A DNA stretch of 64,000 bases from Zygosaccharomyces rouxii (GCF_000026365.1 NC_012996.1:248001-312000); one strand, 5' to 3'. Counted from the stretch's first letter, positions 21,170 through 30,842 are shown. The notes: a model not told the origin generated them from the letters alone. A program made the numbers and translations.

Positions 21170-22291
21170 TCATTTAGAAGTGTCTAAGACGAGTCTGCCC
21201 GTAGTTTGACCGCTCTCGAGCAGTTCAAACGCTTTAGGCAATTCACTTAAACCTAAGATCTTAATTGGACTCTTAATGAGGCCCCTTGTAAAGAAATCTA
21301 CTGCTTCTCTGGTGTCTGCTCTGCTACCAGATGCAGATCCTTTGATGGAAAACCCATGCTGCACTATGGTAAAGATATCTGTCTTTAGCAGACCACTATC
21401 TGGTGGTACACCAACAGGGACCACAGTTCCCAATGGTCTCACACATTTAATCGTTTGATCGTAGGCGGCTAGAGAAGCAGTGACGTTTAAGACGCAGTGA
21501 GCACCACCTTGGGTAGCTTGTTTGACAGCAGCAGGAATATTATCTACTTGAGTGTAATCTAAAAACACTTCACCGCCAAGGGAATGGAATAATTGTTTTC
21601 TCTCTTCACCAGGACCATCGATACCAAGCACCCTATAACCCATGGCCTTGGCATATTGAACGGCAATGGAACCTAGACCGCCTGTTGCACCAAAGATAGC
21701 AACCCATTGATTAGTCTGTAGGTTACCGTTTTTCAGGGCTTTGTAGACGGAGACACCTGCACAGAATATAGGCGCAACAGCTGCCAAGTCCACATTAGCC
21801 GGTAGTGGAGGGGCTTGTAGTGCATCGATAGCGACGTATTGTTGAAATGTACCGTCGTGACTGGAACCAGACATCTCTGCTTGCTCACAACCAAACTCGT
21901 GGCCTATTTCACATGATTCACATCCCATACATGAACTGACTAACTGTTTAACACCGGCAAGGTCGCCAATTTCAAAAGTTTTCACATCTTTACCTTTGGC
22001 GACCACAACACCAGCACCTTCATGACCACCAACTAGTGGTAATTTAGTCTTGAATGGGATTTCACCCTTCCATGTATGTAAATCCGTATGGCAAACTCCG
22101 GAATATTTCACGTTGATTAAAACTTCATTGCTTGCAGGCGTTGGAACAGGTAGATCTTCTCTATATAGTAAAGGACCGCCAAATTTATTGAAGATGACAC
22201 CTTTTTGCACTTTAGGGATTGTAAAGCTGGATTGCAATCTCAATTGACCGACCCTTTTCAAACCGCTCAAGGTTTGGCTAAAACGCAACAT
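21170..22291 (-). CDS. Divergent mitochondrial-type alcohol dehydrogenase paralogue
   Basis: A 373-residue zinc ADH with the same architecture as the ADH3 homologue 2.1 kb away on the same strand: a basic presequence (MLRFSQTLSGLKRVGQ...), catalytic zinc ligands Cys67, His90 and Cys177, a structural zinc quartet Cys121, 124, 127 and 135, the FGATGGLGS nucleotide motif, and the C terminus VLDTSK. It differs where yeast ADHs are usually fixed. The pocket tryptophans are replaced by Ile78 (GEIPF instead of GDWPL) and Gln116 (VKQLVSS instead of IKWLNGS), DLSGYTHDG is EMSGSSHDG, and GSYVGNRAD is GSASGSRAD. It looks like an intact, diverged duplicate that may act on bulkier alcohols or aldehydes. 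Mitochondrial location and NAD use are inferred from the family. Confidence 0.85.
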   Translation of the reverse strand: MLRFSQTLSGLKRVGQLRLQSSFTIPKVQKGVIFNKFGGPLLYREDLPVPTPASNEVLINVKYSGVCHTDLHTWKGEIPFKTKLPLVGGHEGAGVVVAKGKDVKTFEIGDLAGVKQLVSSCMGCESCEIGHEFGCEQAEMSGSSHDGTFQQYVAIDALQAPPLPANVDLAAVAPIFCAGVSVYKALKNGNLQTNQWVAIFGATGGLGSIAVQYAKAMGYRVLGIDGPGEERKQLFHSLGGEVFLDYTQVDNIPAAVKQATQGGAHCVLNVTASLAAYDQTIKCVRPLGTVVPVGVPPDSGLLKTDIFTIVQHGFSIKGSASGSRADTREAVDFFTRGLIKSPIKILGLSELPKAFELLESGQTTGRLVLDTSK

Positions 22292-22660
22292 AATCAGTAA
22301 AGCAGATTGTCGACAGTGGTAACTCTCGAGAGGTGACAGATGGAATTTTTAAAGAATTCGATTTTGATCTTCCGTGTATATATATGTAGGTACATACATT
22401 TATTATAATCACTTGATGTACATCGTTCTGTTGAGACGCTTCCCGTTTTGCTACAGCTCGTTGAATGCAAGTTTCCCCTGAAGACTCAAATCAATTCTGT
22501 TAGTCTCATGATTTATGCATCGTTGGATAAGGAAAGAATTCTTGCCCCTATAAGCGATGACTTCTTTGCATATTCCTTCTCAGATGCAATATGTTTCGCG
22601 CGGCTGTATCGAGTAACAATGTGGAAGGGGGTTGCTGAAAAAGTGAAAAGTAAAAAAGAA

Positions 22661-22732
22661 TTCCGATACGGGGAGTCGAACCCCGGTCTCCACGGTGAAA
22701 GCGTGATGTGATAGCCGTTACACTACATCGGA
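22661..22732 (-). tRNA. tRNA-Glu (TTC)
   Basis: A 72-base intronless tRNA on the minus strand, including the discriminator A. The acceptor stem pairs TCCGATG with TATCGGA (one G-T at the base). The anticodon loop is CTTTCAC (anticodon TTC), and the T arm is CGGGG-TTCGACT-CCCCG. It is nearly identical to S. cerevisiae tRNA-Glu(UUC). A T run (minus-strand TTTTTTA) follows within about 10 bases as the Pol III terminator. Confidence 0.97.
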
Positions 22733-23037
22733 TAGTAGGCTTCTTGAATGTCGATAAGTTTTTGTGGATGTCGCCTATTCAGAGATATCACACGACAAAC
22801 AAAATTTTGTAGATTCAGCACATTCTAAAATATGCGCACTTAATAGTGTTAAAAATACCCTTATCCATATAAAATCTTTACATATAACTATTTGTTGATT
22901 TGGGCCCACAACTTTCCCAAAGGCAATCGCAACGCAATTGCAAAAAATATAAGATAAAACAAAACAAAAACAGAAAAAAAAAAAATAGTAATAGTAAGAA
23001 TTCAACGCTTATGGGGGGTTGAGAGGTATGTCAATGA
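22733..23037. other. Intergenic region, tRNA-Glu / PPZ 3' end
   Basis: About 300 bases, A-rich near 22950-22990. No gene or repeat was recognised. Confidence 0.5.
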
Positions 23038-24471
23038 CTAAGACTTACGCCTTCCGTGCGGTTTTAGAAGTTCAAAGCTACACATCAAACCTGTTGTAAC
23101 GCTCATTACTGCCCCCCAATTGTTAAATTCACCACAGTAATTCGGGGCTGAAAAAACAGTAACAAGTTTTTTCTTGGCGAAAAACTCGTAACCATCTTCA
23201 ACAACCATATGACCTCTAATTACTAGATCAAAATTAAACTGTGAACAAAAATCAAGTACATTCTTCTTACCAAACGTAAAGGAAACACCTCTATCATTAT
23301 CAGACCAATTTGATATTTGAGAATCAGGATCACTCCAAAGTAAATCTGTAAGTAAACCTTCTTCCGGAATATCCGTAGGTCTTGCAATCTGAGCAATTCG
23401 CTGCAGAGATTTCAAATCTGGGGAAATACCACCATGGACGCAAAAGATTTTATCTTGAATGATAGCAGCAAATGGCAAAGTATTGAAAACATCTACAAAC
23501 GTTTTCCAAACTTTAGAAGAAGTTCTCCTTTTACATTCATCGTAAAATCCATAGATTTTCGTCACATTAGCGGACTCATGATTACCTCTTAACATAAAGA
23601 AATTATCTTTGTACTTGACTTTGTAACACAATAGCAGAAGAATTGTTTCTAAAGATTGCTTACCACGGTCCACGTAATCACCCAAAAACAAATAATTAGT
23701 CTCTGGGGGGACACCCGACAATTTGAAGATTCTCAACAAATCCGTAAATTGACCATGAATGTCACCAACAACCTTAATTGGGGCCTGTAATTGCAACAAA
23801 GATGGCTGCGACAACAAAATTTCTCTTGCATGACAACAGATCAACTGAATCTCCCATGTACGGAATGGGAAATCTCTTGACTTGTAATGTCTAGTTTCAC
23901 CAATCTGCAACAATTTTTCAATAGCATCATCTAAATCCAAACATTCGTTATTACTAGGATCATTCGGATATCTCTGTAAGACCACACGGTGCTGCTTGCT
24001 ACGATAGTTTGGGATCGATGTTGACCCGTAAGAACTTCCTTGACTGTCATATGAACATGTTCTGTTTTGTCTTGGCGAAATCAAGGTATTCTCGCTGGAC
24101 GCACTATCACTACCAACAGATCCTGCACCGCCAAATGCCTTGGCAGTACTAATTCCGACGTTCAAGAGAAATCCCTTTTCACCAATGTCTCCGCCACCGT
24201 TGTTACGATTCGAAGATGATCCAGATCCACCTACCATGGTAGTACCAGAATCTGCTGAGCACCTTCTGTACCTCTCTCTATTACACCCCATACCATTACC
24301 ATTACCATTACTAGTACCATTATTACCAATACCAATGTCTATACTCTTTGTGGGACCACTATCGTCCGGTTCATTAGGTTCATTATTGTTGTCATCACTC
24401 GTTTGCAAAATTCCATTCGAGGCACTCGGTACTGCGAAATTGTTGTTTGATCTTGACGGGCTGTTACCCAT
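23038..24471 (-). CDS. PPZ1: PPZ-type Ser/Thr protein phosphatase
   Basis: A 477-residue protein with an N-terminal MGNSPSRS start, matching the N-myristoylation pattern of Ppz1 and Ppz2. It then has about 170 residues of Ser/Asn/Gly-rich sequence and a PP1-like catalytic domain of about 300 residues. Metal-binding and catalytic motifs are GDIHGQF (Asp237, His239), GDYVDRG, RGNHES, HGGISP and [10 protein letters not shown]. In S. cerevisiae Ppz1/Ppz2 regulate K+ transport (Trk1/2), salt tolerance and cell integrity, and are inhibited by Hal3. The N-terminal arm is much shorter than in the S. cerevisiae paralogues, which are about 700 residues long. A single copy here would correspond to both, so the symbol is nominal. 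Confidence 0.88.
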   Translation of the reverse strand: MGNSPSRSNNNFAVPSASNGILQTSDDNNNEPNEPDDSGPTKSIDIGIGNNGTSNGNGNGMGCNRERYRRCSADSGTTMVGGSGSSSNRNNGGGDIGEKGFLLNVGISTAKAFGGAGSVGSDSASSENTLISPRQNRTCSYDSQGSSYGSTSIPNYRSKQHRVVLQRYPNDPSNNECLDLDDAIEKLLQIGETRHYKSRDFPFRTWEIQLICCHAREILLSQPSLLQLQAPIKVVGDIHGQFTDLLRIFKLSGVPPETNYLFLGDYVDRGKQSLETILLLLCYKVKYKDNFFMLRGNHESANVTKIYGFYDECKRRTSSKVWKTFVDVFNTLPFAAIIQDKIFCVHGGISPDLKSLQRIAQIARPTDIPEEGLLTDLLWSDPDSQISNWSDNDRGVSFTFGKKNVLDFCSQFNFDLVIRGHMVVEDGYEFFAKKKLVTVFSAPNYCGEFNNWGAVMSVTTGLMCSFELLKPHGRRKS

Positions 24472-24663
24472 GAGTAGTAAAAACTAGCTGTATTTGAAGT
24501 TTAAAGGGGAATCGGAATGATATGATTAAAAGGAATCAAAAGTTGAAGAGATAAATGGTTTGTTGTTTGTGTATATGGGTATTATTTGTAGATTGAAGGA
24601 ATTATGTTTGTAAGCTCTGCCTCCTTTAACATTTTTTTTCTTCACCTATTGCTGGCGGATTAT

Positions 24664-24671
24664 GCGGGTAA
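24664..24671 (-). promoter_or_regulatory. Reb1-type site upstream of PPZ
   Basis: The minus strand reads GTTACCCG here, matching the Reb1 core TTACCCG. It lies about 195 bases upstream of the PPZ start in the 740-base divergent region shared with the sulfatase gene. This is a motif match only. Confidence 0.4.
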
Positions 24672-25008
24672 CGGATACAGAAAAAAAAAAAAAAAAAGTT
24701 CAACGTTGTTCTACGTGTTCTACGTGTTCTACAGCGAATAAGAATAAGGATAAGCACAAGAGCTCGGTTTGGTTGGGCTCGTTTCAGTTCCGTATGGCGC
24801 AGTTTTGTTGGCTTGCAACAAATTAAAATTAAGGGTAAATTTTTTTGGAGTTGCTTCGTATGAAAACTTATTACAAATTCTGTGCTTAAAGAACCCTTTG
24901 AAACCAAACGATGGGTGTCCTTGGGTCAATTACATCTGGGGTAATTGCTACGGCGTGGTTGGAGCAAGAAAATCGTGTGTAACGAGGCTCAGCTAGGTCG
25001 CGTGGCTT

Positions 25009-25087
25009 TCACGTGGTGTGGCGGAAATACTACGACACGTGAAAATGGCGTGACTAGAGATGCTCATATCGAGGACAGCCGTGTGGC
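25009..25087 (+). promoter_or_regulatory. Cbf1 and Met31/32-like sites in the sulfatase promoter
   Basis: Two CACGTG boxes, each in the Cbf1-preferred TCACGTG form (25009-25015 and, reversed, 25036-25042), lie with two TGTGGC cores of the Met31/Met32 site (25017-25022 and 25082-25087). All lie 124-202 bases upstream of the arylsulfatase ATG, and a TATATATT follows at 25139. In S. cerevisiae this site pair recruits Met4 to sulfur-assimilation genes, so induction under sulfur limitation is a reasonable inference. Confidence 0.55.
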
Positions 25088-25210
25088 TTTATGGATGTAA
25101 GTTGAAGTTGCTTGGACAGAAGGTCTTCAAATTGAGTGTATATATTTGGGTTGTTCGTGAGCACTCTCAATGCATGCGTGGATCATGAGTGAAAATTCCC
25201 AGAGATCACC

Positions 25211-26854
25211 ATGAGTTCCAAGCCCAATTTTCTCATTATTGTTGCCGATGATCTTGGTTTCACCGATGTAGGTCAGTTCGGCGGTGAAATTGATACGCCC
25301 AACCTAGATGCTCTTACTGGAGATGGATTGAGGTTTACCGGGTTTCATACTGCCTCTGCATGCTCCCCTACAAGGTCAATGCTTTTCTCTGGTACCGATA
25401 ACCATTTAGCGGGCCTTGGTCAGATGGCCGAATTTGCAAGGGACTTCCCAGAGAAATTTGGCGGCAAACCAGGTTATGAGGGCTATTTGAACTTCAAAGT
25501 TGCTGCATTAAGTGAAATCTTGTCGCCCGAGTACTATACCATTTTGTCGGGTAAATGGCATTTAGGTCTTGATGAGCCGTATTGGCCCGATAAAAGAGGT
25601 TTTGAACAGAGTTTCAGCTTGTTGCCAGGCGCTGGGAACCATTACAAGTTTAACTTACAGGAAAAGCAGTTTCTCCCATCGATCTACCAAGAGAACGGAC
25701 GTCTTTTGGACGCGGAAAAGGAACTTCCAGATGATTTCTACAGTACTGATTACTTTACTACAAAGTTCTTGGATTACTTAGAGGATGAAAAGCGGAAGGA
25801 TAGACCATTTCTAGGTCTTTTGACGTATACGGCGCCTCACTGGCCTCTGCAGGCGCCTCCGAAGACAATTGAAAAATACAAAGGTGTCTATGATAAGGGT
25901 CCATTGGAACTGCGTAAGAAACGTTTGCAAAGGGCTCAAGAATTGGGAATCGTGCCACCGGACGTAGTCCCCCACTTGGTGGAAACTATCAGTGAAGCAG
26001 GTTGGGATGAATTAGACGAAAAGACCAAGGCTTACAGTTCTAGAGTCATGGAGACTTATGCCGCTATGGTGGACGAGTTGGATCAGCATATCGGTAGGGT
26101 GATTAATCATTTGAAAAAGACGGGCGAATTTGAAAATACTGTTATCATGTTTTTATCAGATAATGGTGCGGAAGGTATGATGATGGAGGCGCTACCATTT
26201 GGTGGTAAACTGTTCAAAGATAGAATCAGTGCAAAGTACGACAATTCTTATGAGAATATTGGCAGAGGAGACAGTTTTGTGTACTACGGTGACATGTGGG
26301 CCCAGGCGGCAACCGCGCCAAGGTACATGTACAAAATGTGGGCAAGCGAGGGTGGTATCAACTGTCCTTTGATTTTCCACTATCCGAAATTGCACGGAGA
26401 AGGCGGCAAAATAACCGAACAATTTACCACGGTCATGGATATCTTGCCAACGGTACTAGATTTATCCAATGTCCCACACCCGGGGACTACATTCCAGGGA
26501 AGGCAAGTTTACAAACCCAAGGGTAAATCATGGGTACCGTATCTTGCAAAGTCTTCTGACAGGATTCACGACGAAGATACTGTTACCGGTTGGGAGTTGT
26601 TCGGTCAAAGGGCCATTAGAAGGGGTCCTTTCAAAGCCCTTTATATCCCAAAGCCGTTTGGATCAGGCGCATGGCAATTGTTTGATGCCTCAAAAGATCT
26701 AGGAGAAATTAACGATTTGAGTGGACAACTGCCGGAGATTCTCGAAGAGCTCCTCGGTCACTGGTCCACATATTGTGCAGAGACTGGTCTGGTAGAATTA
26801 GAAGAATTGCCTTCTAAAGACAACGTTAAATTTAGAGTGATTCAAGACAATTGA
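25211..26854 (+). CDS. Arylsulfatase, formylglycine-dependent type I, bacterial AtsA-like
   Basis: A 547-residue sulfatase with no signal peptide, so probably cytosolic. The signature C-x-P-x-R is at Cys51-Ser-Pro-Thr-Arg55; in this family that cysteine is oxidised to the catalytic formylglycine. Metal ligands are Asp13-Asp14 (VADDLGF) and Asp317-Asn318 (LSDNGAEG), and Lys115 and His117 lie in SGKWHLGL. These positions and the length closely follow the Pseudomonas aeruginosa AtsA type of arylsulfatase. It releases sulfate from aryl sulfate esters and would feed the assimilation pathway. It is not the S. cerevisiae BDS1 type, which as I recall has a metallo-beta-lactamase fold. Bacterial origin by transfer is inferred from similarity. 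Promoter sites support sulfur regulation. Confidence 0.9.
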   Translation: MSSKPNFLIIVADDLGFTDVGQFGGEIDTPNLDALTGDGLRFTGFHTASACSPTRSMLFSGTDNHLAGLGQMAEFARDFPEKFGGKPGYEGYLNFKVAALSEILSPEYYTILSGKWHLGLDEPYWPDKRGFEQSFSLLPGAGNHYKFNLQEKQFLPSIYQENGRLLDAEKELPDDFYSTDYFTTKFLDYLEDEKRKDRPFLGLLTYTAPHWPLQAPPKTIEKYKGVYDKGPLELRKKRLQRAQELGIVPPDVVPHLVETISEAGWDELDEKTKAYSSRVMETYAAMVDELDQHIGRVINHLKKTGEFENTVIMFLSDNGAEGMMMEALPFGGKLFKDRISAKYDNSYENIGRGDSFVYYGDMWAQAATAPRYMYKMWASEGGINCPLIFHYPKLHGEGGKITEQFTTVMDILPTVLDLSNVPHPGTTFQGRQVYKPKGKSWVPYLAKSSDRIHDEDTVTGWELFGQRAIRRGPFKALYIPKPFGSGAWQLFDASKDLGEINDLSGQLPEILEELLGHWSTYCAETGLVELEELPSKDNVKFRVIQDN

Positions 26855-27242
26855 TAGCGTATAGCCGATGTATAAAATTAAATTAGTATAGCCATAACCA
26901 AATCTCAGAAACCTTCAAATTCACACTATGATGTTGGGTAGACAATTTAACGTCTTCTCGCCTTGAACTGATTTTCAGTGCGAAATTAGAGACAGTAGGA
27001 GAAAAAACCAGAATGGGATGAGAAAATGAAGCCCAAACCAAGAGATAATCAGCTCTATAAAATTGAATGCACTAGGACTGAGATTTGCACATATTTCAGG
27101 TCCATAAATGAGTTTTCACCATATCTACATAGGTCACGTGATATCTCCATAAAGGTCACCTTAAGACATCTCTAACTAAATAGAGTTTACCAACAGTCTA
27201 AATGCTAGATAAGACAGAAACCTTTAAGTACCATATTTCAAA
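26855..27242. other. Intergenic region, sulfatase 3' end / CTI6 promoter, with E-box
   Basis: A 388-base stretch without a gene. GTCACGTGA at 27133-27141 is a strong Cbf1-type site about 100 bases upstream of CTI6. No AT-rich block follows that would make it a centromere element. Confidence 0.5.
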
Positions 27243-28802
27243 ATGGATCAAGACGATTCTGAACAAGCTATGCCTGGTGTGAAACAGGAAATACCTCATG
27301 AGAGTTCCCCAGACGGAATATCTGAACCACAAGACACTGAAGGTGGTGATGAGGAAGGTGAAACTAGATGCATATGTAAGGAATTAGATCCACCTGATGA
27401 CTCTGGTCTCTATATTCAATGTGAACAGTGTGGAGCTTGGCAGCATGGTTACTGTGTTGGTATATCTGACGGTGAAGATAGTTATCTAGAGAAATACTGG
27501 TGTGAACAGTGTAAACCTGAATTACATCGATTGTACACTGTAGATAGTGCTGGTACACTAAGATCTCTTTATCAACCAATCCAAGAAAAGAGAAGACATA
27601 TCAGAAGAAACAGTCGGCAGAGACCTAACTCTAATCCGACATCAGGCTCGCAATTGGAAGATTCTCAACATGATTCCTCGAACTCAAGTCTTCGAGAGAC
27701 CCCAGAGAAGAATCCAACAGATGATTCAAGGGAAAGTCGATCAAGGTCTTCCAGATCTAGACGTAGCTTAGAAAAGTCAATTGGTAACGATATTAGAGAA
27801 GCGGATCAAGATCAAGAGAATGACGGTAATAACGGTCATAACAATACTAACGATAATGGTAAAAGAAATAACAGTAATAGTGAACTAGACCGTCTTGGAG
27901 AATCTCCATTATCAGAAGATCCAATAGAAGATGGTGATGAAGATGATAAAAAATTACAAGATCGTAAGAGAGCTACTTTCTCTGCTAGGGAGGAAAAACA
28001 TTACCAATGGATGTTAGAGAAAGCGATTAGAGAGAGTAGACGCACATCTAAACACGAAGACGATTCACACGATGCTGGAGATGGCCAGAAACTTGGCCTA
28101 GAGGCTGATTTAACTAACGAAGAAGTCCCGGACCAAGCGCAAGAGTCAAAGGAATCGAGGACTCATCAGGGACGCAATGACTATTGGCATAATGGTGAAG
28201 AAAACGTTGCGGTGACAGAAAATGAACACTCACAGAGTCCACCGGTTAATCTTCAAGAGTTCCATGGTTATGGTGCTAGTAACTCTGCTGCCAACAGCGG
28301 CACTTCTGCATCTGGCGCAGCTGCCTCTGCCACAAATCGTACAAGGGACGACCCACTTTTGTCACGTTCAGCTTCCATGAATTCTAACTCTGAAGATGAT
28401 TCTAAAAGACCAAAGAAATCCAAGAGAGGTCCAAATCGTGGTAATAGATCGTCAGGAAATGGTAATGGTGCTAGGGCAAGTACGCCACCAAAGGGAAAAT
28501 TGGAGCTTGGTGTTAATAAGCCTATGAAACCTAGGTTGCCATCTCAGCGTACATCCCTGAATGAAATGAGAAGAAGGGTAGGAGCTATCCTAGAGTTTAT
28601 TTCAAGAACTCAATGGGAGTTGAGCGAGGACCAATCTTCCAGAGACGACCTTATACGTTTTGTGGAAAACCAACAGTTCGTACAACAAGTGGATACCATA
28701 TTTGAATCTCATGACCACACTTTGAAACTTATGGACGACCTAACTAGATCATTGCTCCTTTGGGAGAAGAAATATTCGAACGGTCCAACTATACAAGACT
28801 GA
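27243..28802 (+). CDS. CTI6: PHD-finger subunit of the Rpd3L histone deacetylase complex
   Basis: A 519-residue protein. An acidic leader is followed at about residues 40-85 by a C4HC3 PHD finger (TRCICKELDPPDDSG, then CEQCGAWQHGYCV and YWCEQCKPELH). Such fingers read methylated histone H3K4. The rest is Ser/Asn/Arg-rich and charged, with a conserved C-terminal region (RTSLNEMRRRVGAILEFISR). S. cerevisiae Cti6 has 506 residues, links Cyc8-Tup1 with SAGA and is part of Rpd3L, with roles in iron-limited growth. In S. cerevisiae CTI6 (YPL181W) is next to TCO89 (YPL180W); here VPS45 lies between them, as expected before the genome duplication. It is convergent with VPS45, 44 bases apart. Confidence 0.9.
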   Translation: MDQDDSEQAMPGVKQEIPHESSPDGISEPQDTEGGDEEGETRCICKELDPPDDSGLYIQCEQCGAWQHGYCVGISDGEDSYLEKYWCEQCKPELHRLYTVDSAGTLRSLYQPIQEKRRHIRRNSRQRPNSNPTSGSQLEDSQHDSSNSSLRETPEKNPTDDSRESRSRSSRSRRSLEKSIGNDIREADQDQENDGNNGHNNTNDNGKRNNSNSELDRLGESPLSEDPIEDGDEDDKKLQDRKRATFSAREEKHYQWMLEKAIRESRRTSKHEDDSHDAGDGQKLGLEADLTNEEVPDQAQESKESRTHQGRNDYWHNGEENVAVTENEHSQSPPVNLQEFHGYGASNSAANSGTSASGAAASATNRTRDDPLLSRSASMNSNSEDDSKRPKKSKRGPNRGNRSSGNGNGARASTPPKGKLELGVNKPMKPRLPSQRTSLNEMRRRVGAILEFISRTQWELSEDQSSRDDLIRFVENQQFVQQVDTIFESHDHTLKLMDDLTRSLLLWEKKYSNGPTIQD

Positions 28803-28846
28803 AGAGAGGGTCGTCTCTATATGTATTATTATTATTATAACTAGTA

Positions 28847-30595
28847 TTATATACCACTATTATTAGTTTGGCGAATGGATTCCATGTACTCGTGGGTGGA
28901 TATTACGGAAGTACCCCCCAGAATCACTCTCATCTTACCTCTCATGGTTTCATTAAATTCGTGCACAAATCTAGCTTCTTCGAATGTAACACCACCAACA
29001 ACAAATACTATTAGATCCTGGGATGGTGGGGATGCATTAGCGTTACGGGAAGTTTCTGTTTCTTCCAAAGTCTTGAATTGTTCTTTAGGAACTTTGTTTT
29101 TAGAAAAGTCTGTTAACAATTTAGAGATTTTAGGGATATGTTGCATAAATACATTTCCCGAATCTGCATTTCTCACTTTACTATTGAATCTTTTAGTCAA
29201 TTCACTCAAAAGATCATCCCTTTCCCAGTAACGACCTTGGCCCTCATCAACAGCTTGGTTTTGACCAAATATCCTACGGAATTTGTGGAACAAATTGATA
29301 TCATCTACAGGGAACAATGGTTGCTTTTGTAAAATTTGTACAATCTCGTTTAACTGAGAATTGTTGTTCCCTTGCCTTAGAGCGTATATGCATGCAAGCT
29401 TCAATTTGTAATATTTGTCAATTTTTGGACTCTCCAGTATTTTAACCAGATCTCGGAAATCCTCAGGGTCATCCTTATGCACCGACAGATTTTGTTCTAC
29501 TTCACTAACTTCCCAGACATCTCTCATTTGTAACTGCCTATCCAATTCACCTACGATAGCCATATGTTTTGCCACGCTACCCGACAGTTTCCTGAACTCC
29601 GGATATTTCTCAATAAAATTCTTGATATCTTCGATGCTGTTAATTTGACTATTCGTATTAGTTTTATCCTTATAGTTATCCACGTATTGTTTGATCTTGT
29701 CACCTAATTCACCAAAATTTAAATACATGGTATCCTTGAAGAAACTATCCTGTCTTGGAGAAAGAGTCACCTTCTGTAAATCCTTGTCGATATCAGGAAC
29801 TTTTGAAAGGTCAACCATATTGCGTTTAACACCAATGTATTCGTTAATCATTGACTGATAGGTCCATGGCTGCAAAAGAGGTGTCAGTGGATCTGTTTTC
29901 CTATCCAACAATACAAGAACTGGTGGTGAATCCATAGGAGGAAAATCAAATAGCGACCTTTCGTTCTGATTGATTTCATAACTAATTTCTTTGGCTAATT
30001 TACCGCAGAGTCGACTGGGGGCATCAAATCTAATTTCGGGTTTCAATTTCAAAGATAACAACAATGATGTTAAACTTTTGGTGCAGTCTGTAAGTCCAAC
30101 TTCATCCCATAATAATGAATTAGTAAAAAGATTTTCAGGAGGTAAGTCGAAGGAAAACAGATCTTCATTTAGAATGAAATAGTCTTGGAAAATCTCTTCC
30201 ACTTTTGAAACACATTCCATACTATCTGCTTCTGCCAATCTTTCCAACTGAGATTTAGTAACTGTATTATTGAAAAAGATATGATAATCTCCATACCGAG
30301 GATTTTCTAGCTCTCGAATCAATGCCTGTATAGTTTCCTCAGTAGGTTTCACGTAGACCAAACATCTCAAATGTCTCATTACGTCTCTGTTATCGTTCTC
30401 AATCGTATCCACAAGGTAGATCTCATGATTCAACAATTCACTCTGGGTAGCACACATAGATATCGTGGAGGTGGTATCTTTGTCCAAAATCAGTGCCTTG
30501 ATCCTGTTCTGCTCGACCAAACTGGTACTACCGGCTCTTGCCTGAGAGTTTACCAGCCTATTAATATAAAAATCAGCAACCGTAAATAAATCCAT
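28847..30595 (-). CDS. VPS45: Sec1/Munc18-family protein of endosomal/vacuolar fusion
   Basis: A 582-residue SM protein (S. cerevisiae Vps45 has 577). The N terminus MDLFTVADFYINRLV, the central PPVLVLLDRKTDPLTPLLQPWTY segment (split here as PPVLVLLDRKTDP and LTPLLQPWTY) and the C-terminal IVFVVGGVTFEEARFVHEF segment are typical Sec1-like landmarks. Vps45 binds the t-SNARE Tlg2, and Pep12-dependent traffic needs it for Golgi-to-endosome transport and the vacuolar pathway. Its position beside CTI6 and TCO89, with PAN2 one gene further on, matches the S. cerevisiae YGL095C-YGL094C pair interleaved with YPL181W-YPL180W. Confidence 0.92.
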   Translation of the reverse strand: MDLFTVADFYINRLVNSQARAGSTSLVEQNRIKALILDKDTTSTISMCATQSELLNHEIYLVDTIENDNRDVMRHLRCLVYVKPTEETIQALIRELENPRYGDYHIFFNNTVTKSQLERLAEADSMECVSKVEEIFQDYFILNEDLFSFDLPPENLFTNSLLWDEVGLTDCTKSLTSLLLSLKLKPEIRFDAPSRLCGKLAKEISYEINQNERSLFDFPPMDSPPVLVLLDRKTDPLTPLLQPWTYQSMINEYIGVKRNMVDLSKVPDIDKDLQKVTLSPRQDSFFKDTMYLNFGELGDKIKQYVDNYKDKTNTNSQINSIEDIKNFIEKYPEFRKLSGSVAKHMAIVGELDRQLQMRDVWEVSEVEQNLSVHKDDPEDFRDLVKILESPKIDKYYKLKLACIYALRQGNNNSQLNEIVQILQKQPLFPVDDINLFHKFRRIFGQNQAVDEGQGRYWERDDLLSELTKRFNSKVRNADSGNVFMQHIPKISKLLTDFSKNKVPKEQFKTLEETETSRNANASPPSQDLIVFVVGGVTFEEARFVHEFNETMRGKMRVILGGTSVISTHEYMESIRQTNNSGI

Positions 30596-30842
30596 ATCGC
30601 CAAATATGAACTACTGCACTTAAATCCAACTAGAATAAACCTTCAATGACCTTGCACGGTGCCCTTTCCCTAGTTTAATGGGGTTTTGGTGGTAAGCTAA
30701 CATGGCCTTAAAGTTCGCGAGGAAACTTGACAAATGTAGCTTAAATTCAATAGTCATCGCATAGTATCAACAGCCAAATATATAAGGGCTTAGTCTCATT
30801 TGAACTCTTTTCGTTGATAGGAATAGATATTTGGGATTAGAA

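Noticed and set aside
25211..26854. Naming the sulfatase BDS1
   Set aside because: As I recall, S. cerevisiae Bds1 belongs to the metallo-beta-lactamase-type alkyl sulfatases. This protein has the formylglycine CSPTR signature instead.
27133..27140. GTCACGTG as a centromere CDEI element
   Set aside because: No AT-rich CDEII-like block or CDEIII core follows; treated as a Cbf1-type promoter site.
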